From positions 40,965-104,964 of the forward strand of contig JAATGG010000205.1 of the NCBI GenBank assembly GCA_015654835.1: DNA of 64,000 nucleotides, given 5' to 3'. The notes under the pieces were generated by a model. That model did not search any database. It was given only the letters and a program-made list of their open reading frames with translations, and was not told where the DNA came from. The translations under genes were made by a program, and so were the position numbers. Below are positions 17,616-26,019 of the stretch, piece by piece; within the stretch, counting starts at the first letter, position 1, and each line of letters opens with the position of its first letter. The DNA is from Terriglobales bacterium (GTDB lineage Bacteria > Acidobacteriota > Terriglobia > Terriglobales > Acidobacteriaceae).

Positions 17616-17668
17616 GGACAGAGGGCAGAGATCAGGGGACAGAGATCAGCGAATAGCGGACAGCGGGC
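17616..17668. repeat. degenerate purine-rich CAG/ATCAG repeat, copy 2
   Basis: Immediately after the thiE stop codon, units such as GGGACAGAGGGCAGAGATCAG and GGGGACAGAGATCAG repeat with small changes. It shares an exact 11-mer and general composition with the run at 16841-16894. Confidence 0.6.
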
Positions 17669-17702
17669 TGAATTCTAATCGACTCGTTTCTTCTGTCCAA
17701 GA

Positions 17703-17807
17703 GCAGTTCTTCCATCCAAAGGCAGTTCTTCGATTTGAGGTGGCGTTTTCTTGAGGAAACGCCACTCGGCGGTCGCGGTTTCCTTCTATAGCCTTGGGAG
17801 AACTGCC
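17703..17807 (+). promoter_or_regulatory. possible structured 5' leader of the amino-acid permease gene
   Basis: GGCAGTTCT (17721-17729) pairs perfectly with AGAACTGCC (17799-17807) and encloses an inner hairpin, GTGGCGTTT (17740-17748) with AAACGCCAC (17757-17765). A second copy of GCAGTTCT at 17703-17710 can pair with the same 3' strand over eight bases, so two mutually exclusive folds are possible. The element ends about 70 bases before the permease start. I do not recognise it as a known riboswitch. Confidence 0.45.
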
Positions 17808-17879
17808 ATAGGCCGAATGTGCCCAATGGGCGGAAGACGAGAAAACTAAAGACATCCGGAACAAAATCCGGTAGAAATC

Positions 17880-19493
17880 ATGCAAGTGACGACCCAAGAC
17901 ACCCGTTTTCGCCCAGAGGCCGCCGCATCGCCCGCAACCCCGTCCAGCCCGCCGCGGCTTGTGCAAAGTCTCGGCCTTTTCAGCTCGACAGCCCTGGTGA
18001 TCGGGTCCATGATCGGATCCGGGATCTTTATTGTCGATGCGGACATTGCGCGGGGCGCCAATTCACCGGCGTTGTACATGGGGGCGTGGGTGGTGACGGC
18101 CTTCCTCACCATGACCTGCGCGCTCAGCTATGGCGAGTTGGCGGCCATGATGCCCAAGGCCGGCGGCCAATACGTTTACCTGCGCGAGTCGCTGGGACCG
18201 CTGTGGGGCTTTCTCTATGGCTGGACGCTCTTCCTGGTCATCCAGACGGGCACGATCGCCGCGGTGTGCGTGGCATTCGGCAAATTTCTGGGGGTCTTTT
18301 TCCCTGCTATTTCGACCACTCACTGGTTGTGGCACATTGCCCATGTGCCCGCCTTCCCTATCGGCCCCATGGTGCTCGGCAACATGGATATCGGCGTCAG
18401 CACCGCGAACCTGGCGGGCATTCTGGTCATTTTCTTTCTGGCCATCGTGAATATTTTCGGGGTTCGGCTGGGCTCGTTGATCCAGAACGTTTTTACCTCG
18501 GCGAAAGCCCTGTCGCTGGCGGGGCTGATTCTGCTTGCCTTTGCGATGGGCCGGAACCGGATTGCGTGGCAGGCGAACTTTGGCGATGGCCTGAGCCAGT
18601 TCTGGAAGAATGCCGGTTGGCATTCGCTGCACCCGGTGCAGATCGGCATCGGCGGCCCCACGGTGATGGTGAACCTGCTGGTGCTGCTGGCGGTGGTGCA
18701 GGTGGGCTCGCTGTTCTCGTCCGATGCCTGGAACAACATCACGTTCACGGCCGGCGAGGTCAAGAATCCCAAACGAAACATTCCGCTGTCGCTGGTTCTG
18801 GGCACGGGATTCGTGCTGACGGTCTACTTTTTCGCATCGCTTGCCTACCTCGTAGTGCTGCCGCTGCACGGGGACCCGAACGGCACGACGGTGCTGGCGC
18901 GGGGCGTGCAATATGCCGCCGAAGACCGCGTGGGCACGGCAGTGCTGGAGCAAATCTTTTCGTCCGGCGGAGCCTACCTGATGGCTGCCGCGATTCTGGT
19001 GTCGGTCTTCGGATGCGCCAACGGGATGTCGCTGGCCGGAGCCCGCGTGTACTATGCGATGAGCCAGGACGGCCTGTTTTTCAAGTCCGTGGGCAAGCTG
19101 CATCCGCGTTATCGCACGCCGGTCGCGGGGCTGCTGTTGCAGGCTGCGTGGGCCACGGTGCTGTGCATTTCAGGCTCATACGGGCAACTGCTCGACTACA
19201 TCATCTTCGCGGTGCTGCTGTTTTATATTCTGACGATTCTGGGTTTGTTCGTGCTGCGTTTCAAGCGGCCCGACGCGCCCCGGCCCTACAAAGCGCTCGG
19301 CTACCCGGTGCTGCCCGCACTATATCTTGGGATCGCATCCTGGATCTGTATCGTATTATTGCGATATAAGCCTCAATACACGTGGCCGGGCCTCGTGCTT
19401 GTCTTGCTCGGCATCCCTGTCTATCTTTTCTGGTCGCGCCGGGCCGCAGGCCAAGCGCAAGGCGGCCCAACTCAATTCGATATCAACCGCTGA
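17880..19493 (+). CDS. APC-superfamily amino acid permease
   Basis: The 537-residue integral membrane transporter has about 12-14 helices. The first helix carries the APC unwound-helix motif in GSMIGSGIFIVDADIARG, and helix 3 has YLRESLGPLWGFLYGWTLF. The TAGEVKNPKRNIPLSLVLGTG strip between central helices is characteristic of the family. It probably imports or exchanges amino acids at the inner membrane; the substrate cannot be read. A second APC permease follows 18 bases downstream, so the two are very likely cotranscribed. A hairpin-rich leader precedes it. Confidence 0.9.
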   Translation: MQVTTQDTRFRPEAAASPATPSSPPRLVQSLGLFSSTALVIGSMIGSGIFIVDADIARGANSPALYMGAWVVTAFLTMTCALSYGELAAMMPKAGGQYVYLRESLGPLWGFLYGWTLFLVIQTGTIAAVCVAFGKFLGVFFPAISTTHWLWHIAHVPAFPIGPMVLGNMDIGVSTANLAGILVIFFLAIVNIFGVRLGSLIQNVFTSAKALSLAGLILLAFAMGRNRIAWQANFGDGLSQFWKNAGWHSLHPVQIGIGGPTVMVNLLVLLAVVQVGSLFSSDAWNNITFTAGEVKNPKRNIPLSLVLGTGFVLTVYFFASLAYLVVLPLHGDPNGTTVLARGVQYAAEDRVGTAVLEQIFSSGGAYLMAAAILVSVFGCANGMSLAGARVYYAMSQDGLFFKSVGKLHPRYRTPVAGLLLQAAWATVLCISGSYGQLLDYIIFAVLLFYILTILGLFVLRFKRPDAPRPYKALGYPVLPALYLGIASWICIVLLRYKPQYTWPGLVLVLLGIPVYLFWSRRAAGQAQGGPTQFDINR

Positions 19494-19511
19494 GGAGGAA
19501 GTCCCTCATCC

Positions 19512-21044
19512 ATGTCCAGGCTGCTTCGCGTTAAACCCATGTCGTTGCTTTCGCAAGAGGCGAGTGAAGAGGGCGAAAATACGCTCCGGCGCTCGCTGAG
19601 CGCAACGAACCTGATCACACTCGGCATCGGCGCAATCATCGGCGCGGGCATTTTTGTGCTCACCGGCCAGGCCGCCGCGCGGCATGCCGGCCCCGCGGTC
19701 GCGCTCAGCTTTGTGCTGGCAGGCATTACATGCGCCTTTGCCGGCCTTTGCTATGCCGAGTTTGCCTCCATCATTCCCATTGCCGGTTCGGCATATACCT
19801 ACGGGTATGCGACGCTGGGCGAGTTTGTTGCCTGGATCATCGGCTGGGACCTGGGACTGGAGTACGGATTTGGCGCGGCGACGGTGGCCTCGGGATGGTC
19901 GGGATATTTCAATAGCCTGCTGCAACAACTGCACATCTACATTCCTCCGCAACTGACGGCCACGCCGGGCACGATTCTGGTGTTCTTTCACCAGCGCTGG
20001 CTGCCGCTTTCTTCGCTGCCGCCGGGGATCGACTCGACTGCCCTGCCCCATGCCACGGGACTGTTCAACCTGGTGGCCATTCTTGCCATCCTGGTGATCA
20101 CGACCGTGCTGGTGGTCGGCATCAAGGAGTCGGCCAATCTGAATTCCGCGATTGTGGTGGTCAAGCTGGCCATCGTCGGCATCTTCCTGGTGCTCGGCGT
20201 CTACTTCCTTATCCGTCATCCGGAACTGGCACGGGCCAACTGGCACCCCTTCATTCCGCCATCGGACGGGCACGGCAACTTCGGCTGGCACGGCATTGCG
20301 ACCGGCGCGGCCTCGATTTTTTTCGCTTACATCGGCTTTGACGCCGTCTCGACCGCCGCACAGGAAGCGCGCAATCCGCAGAAAGACATGCCGCTCGGCA
20401 TTCTGGGCTCGCTGGTAGTGTGCACCATTCTCTACATTCTCGTTTCCACCGTGCTCACCGGACTGGTGAACTACAAAGCTCTGAACGTCGCCGACCCGGT
20501 TGCGCTGGGCATCGACGCGACCGGCGTCAGTTGGGGCTCGCTGCTGGTGAAGATCGGCGCAGTCTTCGGCCTGGGCACCGTCATGCTGGTCATGCTGCTG
20601 GGGCAGTCGCGCGTCTTCTTTTCCATGTCCCGCGATGGACTGCTGCCCAAATGGGCCGCGGACATTCATCCGAAGTTCCGCACGCCATGGATCTCGACGA
20701 TCGCCGTGGGCTGCGTGGTGGCCATTTTGCCGGCATTTTTGTCGGTCGACCGGCTGGCAGAACTGGTGAATATCGGCACGCTGCTGGCCTTCACAATTGT
20801 GTGCGCCGGCGTGTGGGTTCTGCGCGTACGCCATCCAGATTTGCACCGGCCCTTTAAGACGCCGCTGGTGCCGCTGGTGCCGATTCTCGGCATCATTACA
20901 GCGGTCTACCTGATGACCAATCTGCCGTTGATTACGTGGACGGTGATGATCGGCTGGCTTCTGCTGGGACTGATCATTTATTTCGGCTACTCGATCAAGC
21001 ACAGCAAGGTGCAGAAGCTGCCGGCCGGGGTTGAAAGCGATTAG
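19512..21044 (+). CDS. APC-superfamily permease, cationic amino acid transporter-like
   Basis: The 510-residue transporter resembles the bacterial CAT/YfnA branch: LRRSLSATNLITLGIGAIIGAGIFVLTG at helix 1, CYAEFASIIPIAGSAYTYGYATLGE, and FFAYIGFDAVSTAAQEARNPQKDMP in the centre. It differs clearly from the permease just upstream, so the pair is not a recent tandem duplication. The ribosome site GAGGAGGAAG begins at the stop codon of the upstream gene. A strong terminator follows at 21066-21097. Uptake of cationic or branched amino acids is plausible but not shown. Confidence 0.9.
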   Translation: MSRLLRVKPMSLLSQEASEEGENTLRRSLSATNLITLGIGAIIGAGIFVLTGQAAARHAGPAVALSFVLAGITCAFAGLCYAEFASIIPIAGSAYTYGYATLGEFVAWIIGWDLGLEYGFGAATVASGWSGYFNSLLQQLHIYIPPQLTATPGTILVFFHQRWLPLSSLPPGIDSTALPHATGLFNLVAILAILVITTVLVVGIKESANLNSAIVVVKLAIVGIFLVLGVYFLIRHPELARANWHPFIPPSDGHGNFGWHGIATGAASIFFAYIGFDAVSTAAQEARNPQKDMPLGILGSLVVCTILYILVSTVLTGLVNYKALNVADPVALGIDATGVSWGSLLVKIGAVFGLGTVMLVMLLGQSRVFFSMSRDGLLPKWAADIHPKFRTPWISTIAVGCVVAILPAFLSVDRLAELVNIGTLLAFTIVCAGVWVLRVRHPDLHRPFKTPLVPLVPILGIITAVYLMTNLPLITWTVMIGWLLLGLIIYFGYSIKHSKVQKLPAGVESD

Positions 21045-21065
21045 GGGATTAAGTAGGCAGCAACA

Positions 21066-21097
21066 TAAAACGGCCTCCCAAGCGGGAGGCCGTTTTA
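21066..21097. terminator. intrinsic terminator, usable in both directions
   Basis: TAAAACGGCCTCCC (21066-21079) pairs perfectly with GGGAGGCCGTTTTA (21084-21097) around AAGC. It lies between the convergent permease and bacilliredoxin genes. Confidence 0.88.
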
Positions 21098-21117
21098 CGT
21101 TGCGTGAGTTATTGCGC

Positions 21118-21546
21118 TTAGGCAGTGGCTTTGGCGCAGAACTCGTCGAAGGCACGGATCAGTTCACCGGCGATCTGCTGCGCGGTGGCCTGCTCGATGA
21201 CGGAGCGCTGCATGAGGTAAACCAGCTTGCCGTCGCGGAGAATGGCAATGGCCGGCGAGGTGGGTGGGTTGCCCTCGAAGTAGCTGCGGGCGCGCTCGGT
21301 GGCTTCGCGATCCTGACCGGCGAAGACGGTGATCTTGTGGTCAGGGGCATTGGTGGAGTTGGTGAGCGCCAGCCGTACGCCAGGCCGCATCTTACCGGCC
21401 GCACAGCCGCAAATCGAGTTCACCACCAACATGGTCGTACCGGGCTGAGCCAGGGCAGCGTCCACGTCCTCGGCAGTCCGGGATTCCTTGAAGCCCGCGC
21501 GCGTAAGCTCTTCGCGCATGGGAATTACCATCAATTCTGGGTACAT
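21118..21546 (-). CDS. bacilliredoxin (BrxA/BrxB family)
   Basis: The 142-residue thioredoxin-fold protein has the diagnostic Cys46-Gly47-Cys48 active site in VVNSICGCAAGKMRP, followed by GNPPTSPAIAILRDGKLVYLMQR and a C-terminal helix ending in FDEFC. In Bacillus and relatives the family removes bacillithiol from S-bacillithiolated proteins. Homologs with CGC sites also occur in bacteria of other phyla, including some that may make bacillithiol-like thiols. No bacillithiol synthesis gene (bshA, B or C) is visible in this window, so the thiol partner is not known. Confidence 0.92.
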   Translation of the reverse strand: MYPELMVIPMREELTRAGFKESRTAEDVDAALAQPGTTMLVVNSICGCAAGKMRPGVRLALTNSTNAPDHKITVFAGQDREATERARSYFEGNPPTSPAIAILRDGKLVYLMQRSVIEQATAQQIAGELIRAFDEFCAKATA

Positions 21547-21629
21547 TTTCGCCTCCGGCAGGGAAAGCTGCCTGCACTTATTCTACCGGCAAATGCGGGC
21601 GGCGTCCTTCTCGTTTGGTTGGCGCTGCT

Positions 21630-22583
21630 CTAGGTGTTCTGCGGGTCCACCGTTTTGAAGCCGTAAGTCTCATAGCGCCAATCGATTTTGCCGGCGCGCA
21701 GACTCACCACGGTAAAGCCCTCGGGAGTGCCCCAGCGGGTGCCGTGCCACCAGTTTCCGCAGACCGCGCCCGATGTTACATAGTGGATTCCGCGATAATG
21801 CACCACTTCATTGAGGTGGGTGTGGCCCTGGAAGACCGCCAGCGTGTTGTGCTTTTGCAACTCGGCCACAACCTCGCTGGCGTTGGCGACGATGAGTTGC
21901 GGATGCCTGGGGGCTTGCGCGGAGGCCGAGGCCGGGTTCGATTCCCCATAGGACGCGACACCGGAGACGAGCGGCACATGCGCGGACACGACGATGGGCG
22001 TACCGGCAGGGGTTCCGGCAAGATCGGCCTTGAGCCACGCGAGTTGCGGCTGGTCGATGCGGGCCTCCCAGGAACGGTCGTCCGTGGGCTGGATGGTGTC
22101 AAGCACGACGAAGTGGTAGCCCTTGTGATCGAAGGAGTAGTAGGTCGGCCCGACGCGCTGCTGATACAACTGCTTGCCATAGCCGGGGCTGCCCGGCTCG
22201 ATGCCGCTCTTGGCAAACAGACCGAAGTGGTCGTGATTGCCGATGGTGTGATGCACCTTGAGGCCGAGAGCCTGCTCGGTGTGCCCGTAGAGATCGAAGA
22301 GGCTGTCGGCCCGTTTGCGATCCACGGCCAACGCGTCGAACACATGGTCTCCGCCCTGCAGGACGAAATCCGCCTTGATGCCCGCGGCCTTTTTGAAGGC
22401 CATTGCGCAGCCATGGGCCGCATCGAGTTCCGGCTCAAGGTGCGTGTCGGTGATAAACAGAAAGTCGAAGGCGCCGGGCGTCTCTGCCGAGGTAGGAGCA
22501 GCCGAGACTGCGCCCAGAGGACCGGGAACGAGGGTGGCTCCGGCAGCCAGGGATGCGGTAGCGAGGAAGTCTCTGCGGTTCAT
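21630..22583 (-). CDS. Tat-exported calcineurin-like metallophosphoesterase
   Basis: The 317-residue protein opens with MNRRDFLATASLAAGATL, a twin-arginine signal, so it is exported folded. The metallophosphoesterase metal motifs are in order: TDTHLEPE, GGDHVFD, IGNHDHFG, VVSAHVPL and FQGHTHLNE. It should bind a two-metal centre and cleave phosphoesters in the periplasm; the substrate is unknown. The gene is separate from the bacilliredoxin gene downstream (84 bases) and divergent from murB. Confidence 0.88.
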   Translation of the reverse strand: MNRRDFLATASLAAGATLVPGPLGAVSAAPTSAETPGAFDFLFITDTHLEPELDAAHGCAMAFKKAAGIKADFVLQGGDHVFDALAVDRKRADSLFDLYGHTEQALGLKVHHTIGNHDHFGLFAKSGIEPGSPGYGKQLYQQRVGPTYYSFDHKGYHFVVLDTIQPTDDRSWEARIDQPQLAWLKADLAGTPAGTPIVVSAHVPLVSGVASYGESNPASASAQAPRHPQLIVANASEVVAELQKHNTLAVFQGHTHLNEVVHYRGIHYVTSGAVCGNWWHGTRWGTPEGFTVVSLRAGKIDWRYETYGFKTVDPQNT

Positions 22584-22690
22584 TCGACTGTGAGATTAAC
22601 ATGGGTCTGTTACAAATGCTGCCGGTTTGCGCCAGGCTTGCCGGTGTGGCCCTGGCCGGGGCGACGGGCTCATGATTTAGCCTTGAGTGA

Positions 22691-23776
22691 ATGCTCCTGG
22701 AAGAAAACAAGCCGCTTGCTCCGTTCACGACCCTTGGCATCGGTGGGCCCGCACGCTGGTTCGTTTCGGCTGCCAGCGAAGAAGAGGTTGCCGAAGCTGC
22801 GAGTTGGGCGCACGAGCACGGAGTTCCGCTTTTTGTGCTGGGCGGCGGCAGCAATCTGCTGGTTTCGGATACCGGCTTCCCTGGGCTTGTGCTCCTTGTG
22901 GCGCTGCGCGGAATCTCGGCTGCTGCCCCTGCGGACGATCACGGCCAAGTGGCGGAGCGAGGCGTTTATCGAGTGGCGGCCGGTGAGGAGTGGGACGCCT
23001 TTGTCGAGCGCGCCGCCGGGGAGAACTGCGCGGGCATTGAATGTTTGGCCGGCATTCCGGGCACGGTCGGTGGCACACCTGTGCAAAATGTCGGCGCATA
23101 CGGGCAAGAAGTGGCTTCGTCCATCGAGCGGGTGCGGGCGTTCGATCTTCAGGATCGGCGATTTGCCGAATTTACCGCGCCGGAGTGCGAATTTGCTTAC
23201 CGCCGCAGCCGTTTCAACTCGACGGAGCGAGGCCGCTACGTGGTGACGCGCGTGGATTACCGGCTCACGCCAGACGGCGAACCGACATTGCGCTATGCGG
23301 ACCTGCAACGGGCCTTTCCGGCAGGGACGCGGCCCCGGCTAAACGAGGTCACGGCGACGGTGCGGCGGATTCGCCAGTCCAAAGGCATGTTGATGGTGGA
23401 GGGCGATCCCGACTGCCAAAGTGCCGGCAGCTTCTTCAAGAATCCAGTGGTGACGGAAGACGAATTGCGACGAATTGCCACGGCTGCCGCGAAAGAGCCG
23501 CCGCGCTTCCCTGCCGGACGGCCCGACGCCGCAACGGGCACTGAAAATCGTGGGCTGGCCAAAGTGCCTGCGGCATGGCTCATCGAGCAGGCGGGATTTC
23601 CCAAGGGTTTTGTGCTGGGCGCTGCCGGCATCTCCTCACGGCACACGCTGGCGCTGATCAACCGGGGCGGCGCAACGGCTGGGGACATTCTGGCGCTTCG
23701 CGACCGGATCACGGCAGCCGTCGAAGCGCGGTTCGGCATTCCTCTTGAAATGGAACCGGTGATGGTGGGGTTCTAG
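22691..23776 (+). CDS. murB: UDP-N-acetylenolpyruvoylglucosamine reductase
   Basis: The 361-residue flavoprotein reduces the enolpyruvyl group to give UDP-MurNAc for peptidoglycan. It has the FAD-binding strips TTLGIGGPARWFV, LFVLGGGSNLLVSD and AGIPGTVGGTPVQNVGAYGQE, and the catalytic serine in CQSAGSFFKNP. The GAYGQE version and length fit the type I (E. coli-like) group. It lies outside any mur/fts cluster. Its stop codon overlaps the stop of the convergent modC gene by four bases. Confidence 0.95.
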   Translation: MLLEENKPLAPFTTLGIGGPARWFVSAASEEEVAEAASWAHEHGVPLFVLGGGSNLLVSDTGFPGLVLLVALRGISAAAPADDHGQVAERGVYRVAAGEEWDAFVERAAGENCAGIECLAGIPGTVGGTPVQNVGAYGQEVASSIERVRAFDLQDRRFAEFTAPECEFAYRRSRFNSTERGRYVVTRVDYRLTPDGEPTLRYADLQRAFPAGTRPRLNEVTATVRRIRQSKGMLMVEGDPDCQSAGSFFKNPVVTEDELRRIATAAAKEPPRFPAGRPDAATGTENRGLAKVPAAWLIEQAGFPKGFVLGAAGISSRHTLALINRGGATAGDILALRDRITAAVEARFGIPLEMEPVMVGF

Positions 23777-24489
23777 ACTGCACCCAGACGGCGCGCCAGG
23801 CGGTCCCGCTCGGGCGCAAGTACCTGAGCTGCCGCTCCCAGCGCGATGAGGCGGCCCTCACGCACCAGCGCGACCTCGGCGCCGGTGATAAAGGCGTCGG
23901 TGGCGTCGTGAGTCGCCAGGACTGTCTGCACATGATGTACGCGCAGCCAAAGCTGCAACCGTTCCAGCAGGGCGTCTGTCGCTGCTCCATCCAACGCGGA
24001 AAAAGGCTCGTCCAGCAGCAACAATCGAGGGTAGGGCGCCAGGGCACGCGCGATGGCCACACGCTGCGCCTCGCCACCGGAGAGATCGCGCGGACGCCGG
24101 TTGACCAGATGCGCCGCACCGGCTAGCTCCAGCATCTCCTCCACGCGCGCGGCCCGGGCGGTTCGATCAAGACCAGCCAATCCATACGCGACGTTCGCCG
24201 TTACGCTCAGGTGAGGAAACAGCGCGGGCTGCTGGGCAACCAGTGCGGTGTGACGACGGCCCGGTTTAAGTTGCAGCCTCTGCCCGGAATCGGTCAGAGG
24301 TACGCCGTCGAGAAGGATGCGCCGATGCCCCTGGTTGCTGGCTGTACGGTCAAGGCCGGCCAGCAGCCGCAGCAGCGTGCTTTTGCCTGAGCCGGAAGGG
24401 CCAAAGATGACCGTCCAGTCGGACGCCAGACGGCACTCCACCTGCAAATGGAAGCTGCCGCGTCGGGAATCGAGGGCAATCTCAAGCAC
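23773..24489 (-). CDS. modC: molybdate ABC transporter ATP-binding protein
   Basis: The protein (about 238 residues from a GTG at 24489) has Walker A GPSGSGKST, Q-loop VAQQPALFPHLSV, signature LSGGEAQRVAIARAL, Walker B LLLLDEPFSALD and the switch histidine in LATHDATD. It energises the ModB permease. The C-terminal molybdate-sensing (TOBE) domain found in many ModC proteins is missing: the protein ends soon after the ATPase domain. An ATG at 24519 is an alternative start lying further inside modB. Since it directly follows modB and no other substrate gene is present, molybdate is the best guess, with tungstate or sulfate less likely. Confidence 0.85.
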   Translation of the reverse strand: MLEIALDSRRGSFHLQVECRLASDWTVIFGPSGSGKSTLLRLLAGLDRTASNQGHRRILLDGVPLTDSGQRLQLKPGRRHTALVAQQPALFPHLSVTANVAYGLAGLDRTARAARVEEMLELAGAAHLVNRRPRDLSGGEAQRVAIARALAPYPRLLLLDEPFSALDGAATDALLERLQLWLRVHHVQTVLATHDATDAFITGAEVALVREGRLIALGAAAQVLAPERDRLARRLGAV

Positions 24490-25150
24490 GGCTACCCCCA
24501 CGAGGCCGGCCGCCCACATAAATCGCGCCCAAAGCCACGACGCTCAGTCCTAGCAGAATGGCCGCGGTGCGGCCCGCGGCGGAATAATCGAAGTTCTCGA
24601 CCTGGTTGTAGAGGACGATGGAAAGCGTCCGCGTGGCGCCTGGGATGTCGCCGCCCAGCATGAGGACCACGCCGAATTCGCCGACGGTATGAAGAAAACT
24701 CAGCACCACGGCGGCCACAAGCGAGCGCCGGGCCAGCGGGATGAGCAGACTGAAGACCAGCTTGACCGGCCCGGCACCGAGCAGTTGCGCGGCGTCGATG
24801 AGAGCGGGGGCTACCGCTGCGAATCCAGCCACGATGGGCTGCACGGCAAAGGGCAGGCTGTAGATTACCGACCCGACGACCAATCCTGAGAAAGAGAAGG
24901 CCAGGGGATGGCCGAGCAACGCCGTTAGGCTGCGGCCGACTGCCGTATGAGGCCCGAGCAGTACCAGCAGCATGAAACCCAGCACGGTGGGGGGCAGCAC
25001 CAGCGGCATGGCGGCCAGGGCCTCCAGCGCGGCAAGCCAGCGGCCACGGCCCAACACCAGCACCGCCGCCAGCGGAACGGCCACGGCCAGCAGAATGGCC
25101 GTGGTGACCGTGGCCAGCCTGAGGGTGAGAGCAAGCGCCTGCCAATCCAT
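24482..25150 (-). CDS. modB: molybdate ABC transporter permease
   Basis: This 222-residue inner-membrane protein has five or six helices and the ABC permease EAA-like loop DAAQLLGAGPVKLVFSLLIPLARRSLVAA. MPLVLPPTVLGFMLLVLLG near the start and FLHTVGEFGVVLMLGGDIPGATRTLSIVLYNQVE near the end are strongly ModB-like. It overlaps modC by a few bases, so they form a two-gene operon. The binding protein modA is 23 kb away at 450-1226. Confidence 0.92.
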   Translation of the reverse strand: MDWQALALTLRLATVTTAILLAVAVPLAAVLVLGRGRWLAALEALAAMPLVLPPTVLGFMLLVLLGPHTAVGRSLTALLGHPLAFSFSGLVVGSVIYSLPFAVQPIVAGFAAVAPALIDAAQLLGAGPVKLVFSLLIPLARRSLVAAVVLSFLHTVGEFGVVLMLGGDIPGATRTLSIVLYNQVENFDYSAAGRTAAILLGLSVVALGAIYVGGRPRGGSRA

Positions 25151-25266
25151 ATTGCTAGGGTATTACGGCCAGACACGTTGCCGGCCCGGCGAGCCGTCTA
25201 ATGCGCCTGCAAGAAGATGAAGATCGAAGGAAATCTTCGGTGCTGCGCAGATATAAACTCGCAATC

Positions 25267-26016
25267 ATGGGGACGACAGGAACGAAACTCGCGAAGAAGA
25301 AGCCGACGACCACCGGCAGCAAGAAAACCGCTCGACCGGACATCCGCAAAGGCACCAACTCGCCGCGCGGCGATTTAGCGCCGGAACGGATTGCGGCCAT
25401 TCTCAAAGGGCTGGACGAGGCCTATCCCGATGTGGAGTGCGCGCTGCACCACCGCTCGCCGTGGGAACTGCTGGTGGCCACGATTTTGTCGGCGCAGTGT
25501 ACCGACGTGCGCGTGAACATCGTTACCCCGGAACTCTTTCGGCGCTTTCCCACGCCTGCTGCCATGGCGAAGGCGAAGCTACCTGAAATCGAGGAACTGA
25601 TTCGCACCGCCGGTTTCTTCCACAACAAGGCCAAATCGATTCAGGGCGCGGGCCGCAGAATCAGCGAGGATTTTGGCGGCAAGGTGCCGGAAACACTGGC
25701 CGAACTCATCACGGTTCCAGGAGCGGCGCGCAAGACGGCGAATGTGGTGCTGGGAGTCTGCTTCGGCAAGGCGGAGGGCGTGGTCGTGGATACGCATGTA
25801 TTCCGCATCACGCATCGCCTGGATCTCGCCAAGGGGGACACGCCTCAAAAAGTCGAGCAGGAACTGATGCAGTTGATTCCCCAGGAACGGTGGATCAACT
25901 TCTCGCACCAGATTATTCATCACGGCAGGCAGGTTTGCATTGCGCGGAAGCCGAAATGCGATCAGTGCATTTTGGAGACAGTGTGCCACTCGGAAGATAA
26001 GACCTGGCACTCGTAA
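25267..26016 (+). CDS. nth: endonuclease III
   Basis: This is a 249-residue base-excision DNA glycosylase/AP lyase. The helix-hairpin-helix strip is VPGAARKTANVVLG, carrying the catalytic lysine, and the catalytic aspartate lies in VVVDTHVFRIT. The four cysteines of the 4Fe-4S cluster are spaced C-x6-C-x2-C-x5-C at the C-terminus, which is the classical pattern. About 35 basic residues precede the family core. The usual GVG of the hairpin is GAA here. I chose the ATG at 25267; an ATG at 25201 is in frame. It converges with hemD, with three bases between the stops. Confidence 0.93.
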   Translation: MGTTGTKLAKKKPTTTGSKKTARPDIRKGTNSPRGDLAPERIAAILKGLDEAYPDVECALHHRSPWELLVATILSAQCTDVRVNIVTPELFRRFPTPAAMAKAKLPEIEELIRTAGFFHNKAKSIQGAGRRISEDFGGKVPETLAELITVPGAARKTANVVLGVCFGKAEGVVVDTHVFRITHRLDLAKGDTPQKVEQELMQLIPQERWINFSHQIIHHGRQVCIARKPKCDQCILETVCHSEDKTWHS

Positions 26017-26019
26017 TTT

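Noticed and set aside
19506..21155. Long open frame antisense to the second amino-acid permease
   Set aside because: It is Gln/Arg/His-rich as expected for a shadow of a membrane protein gene, and it runs through the terminator at 21066-21097.
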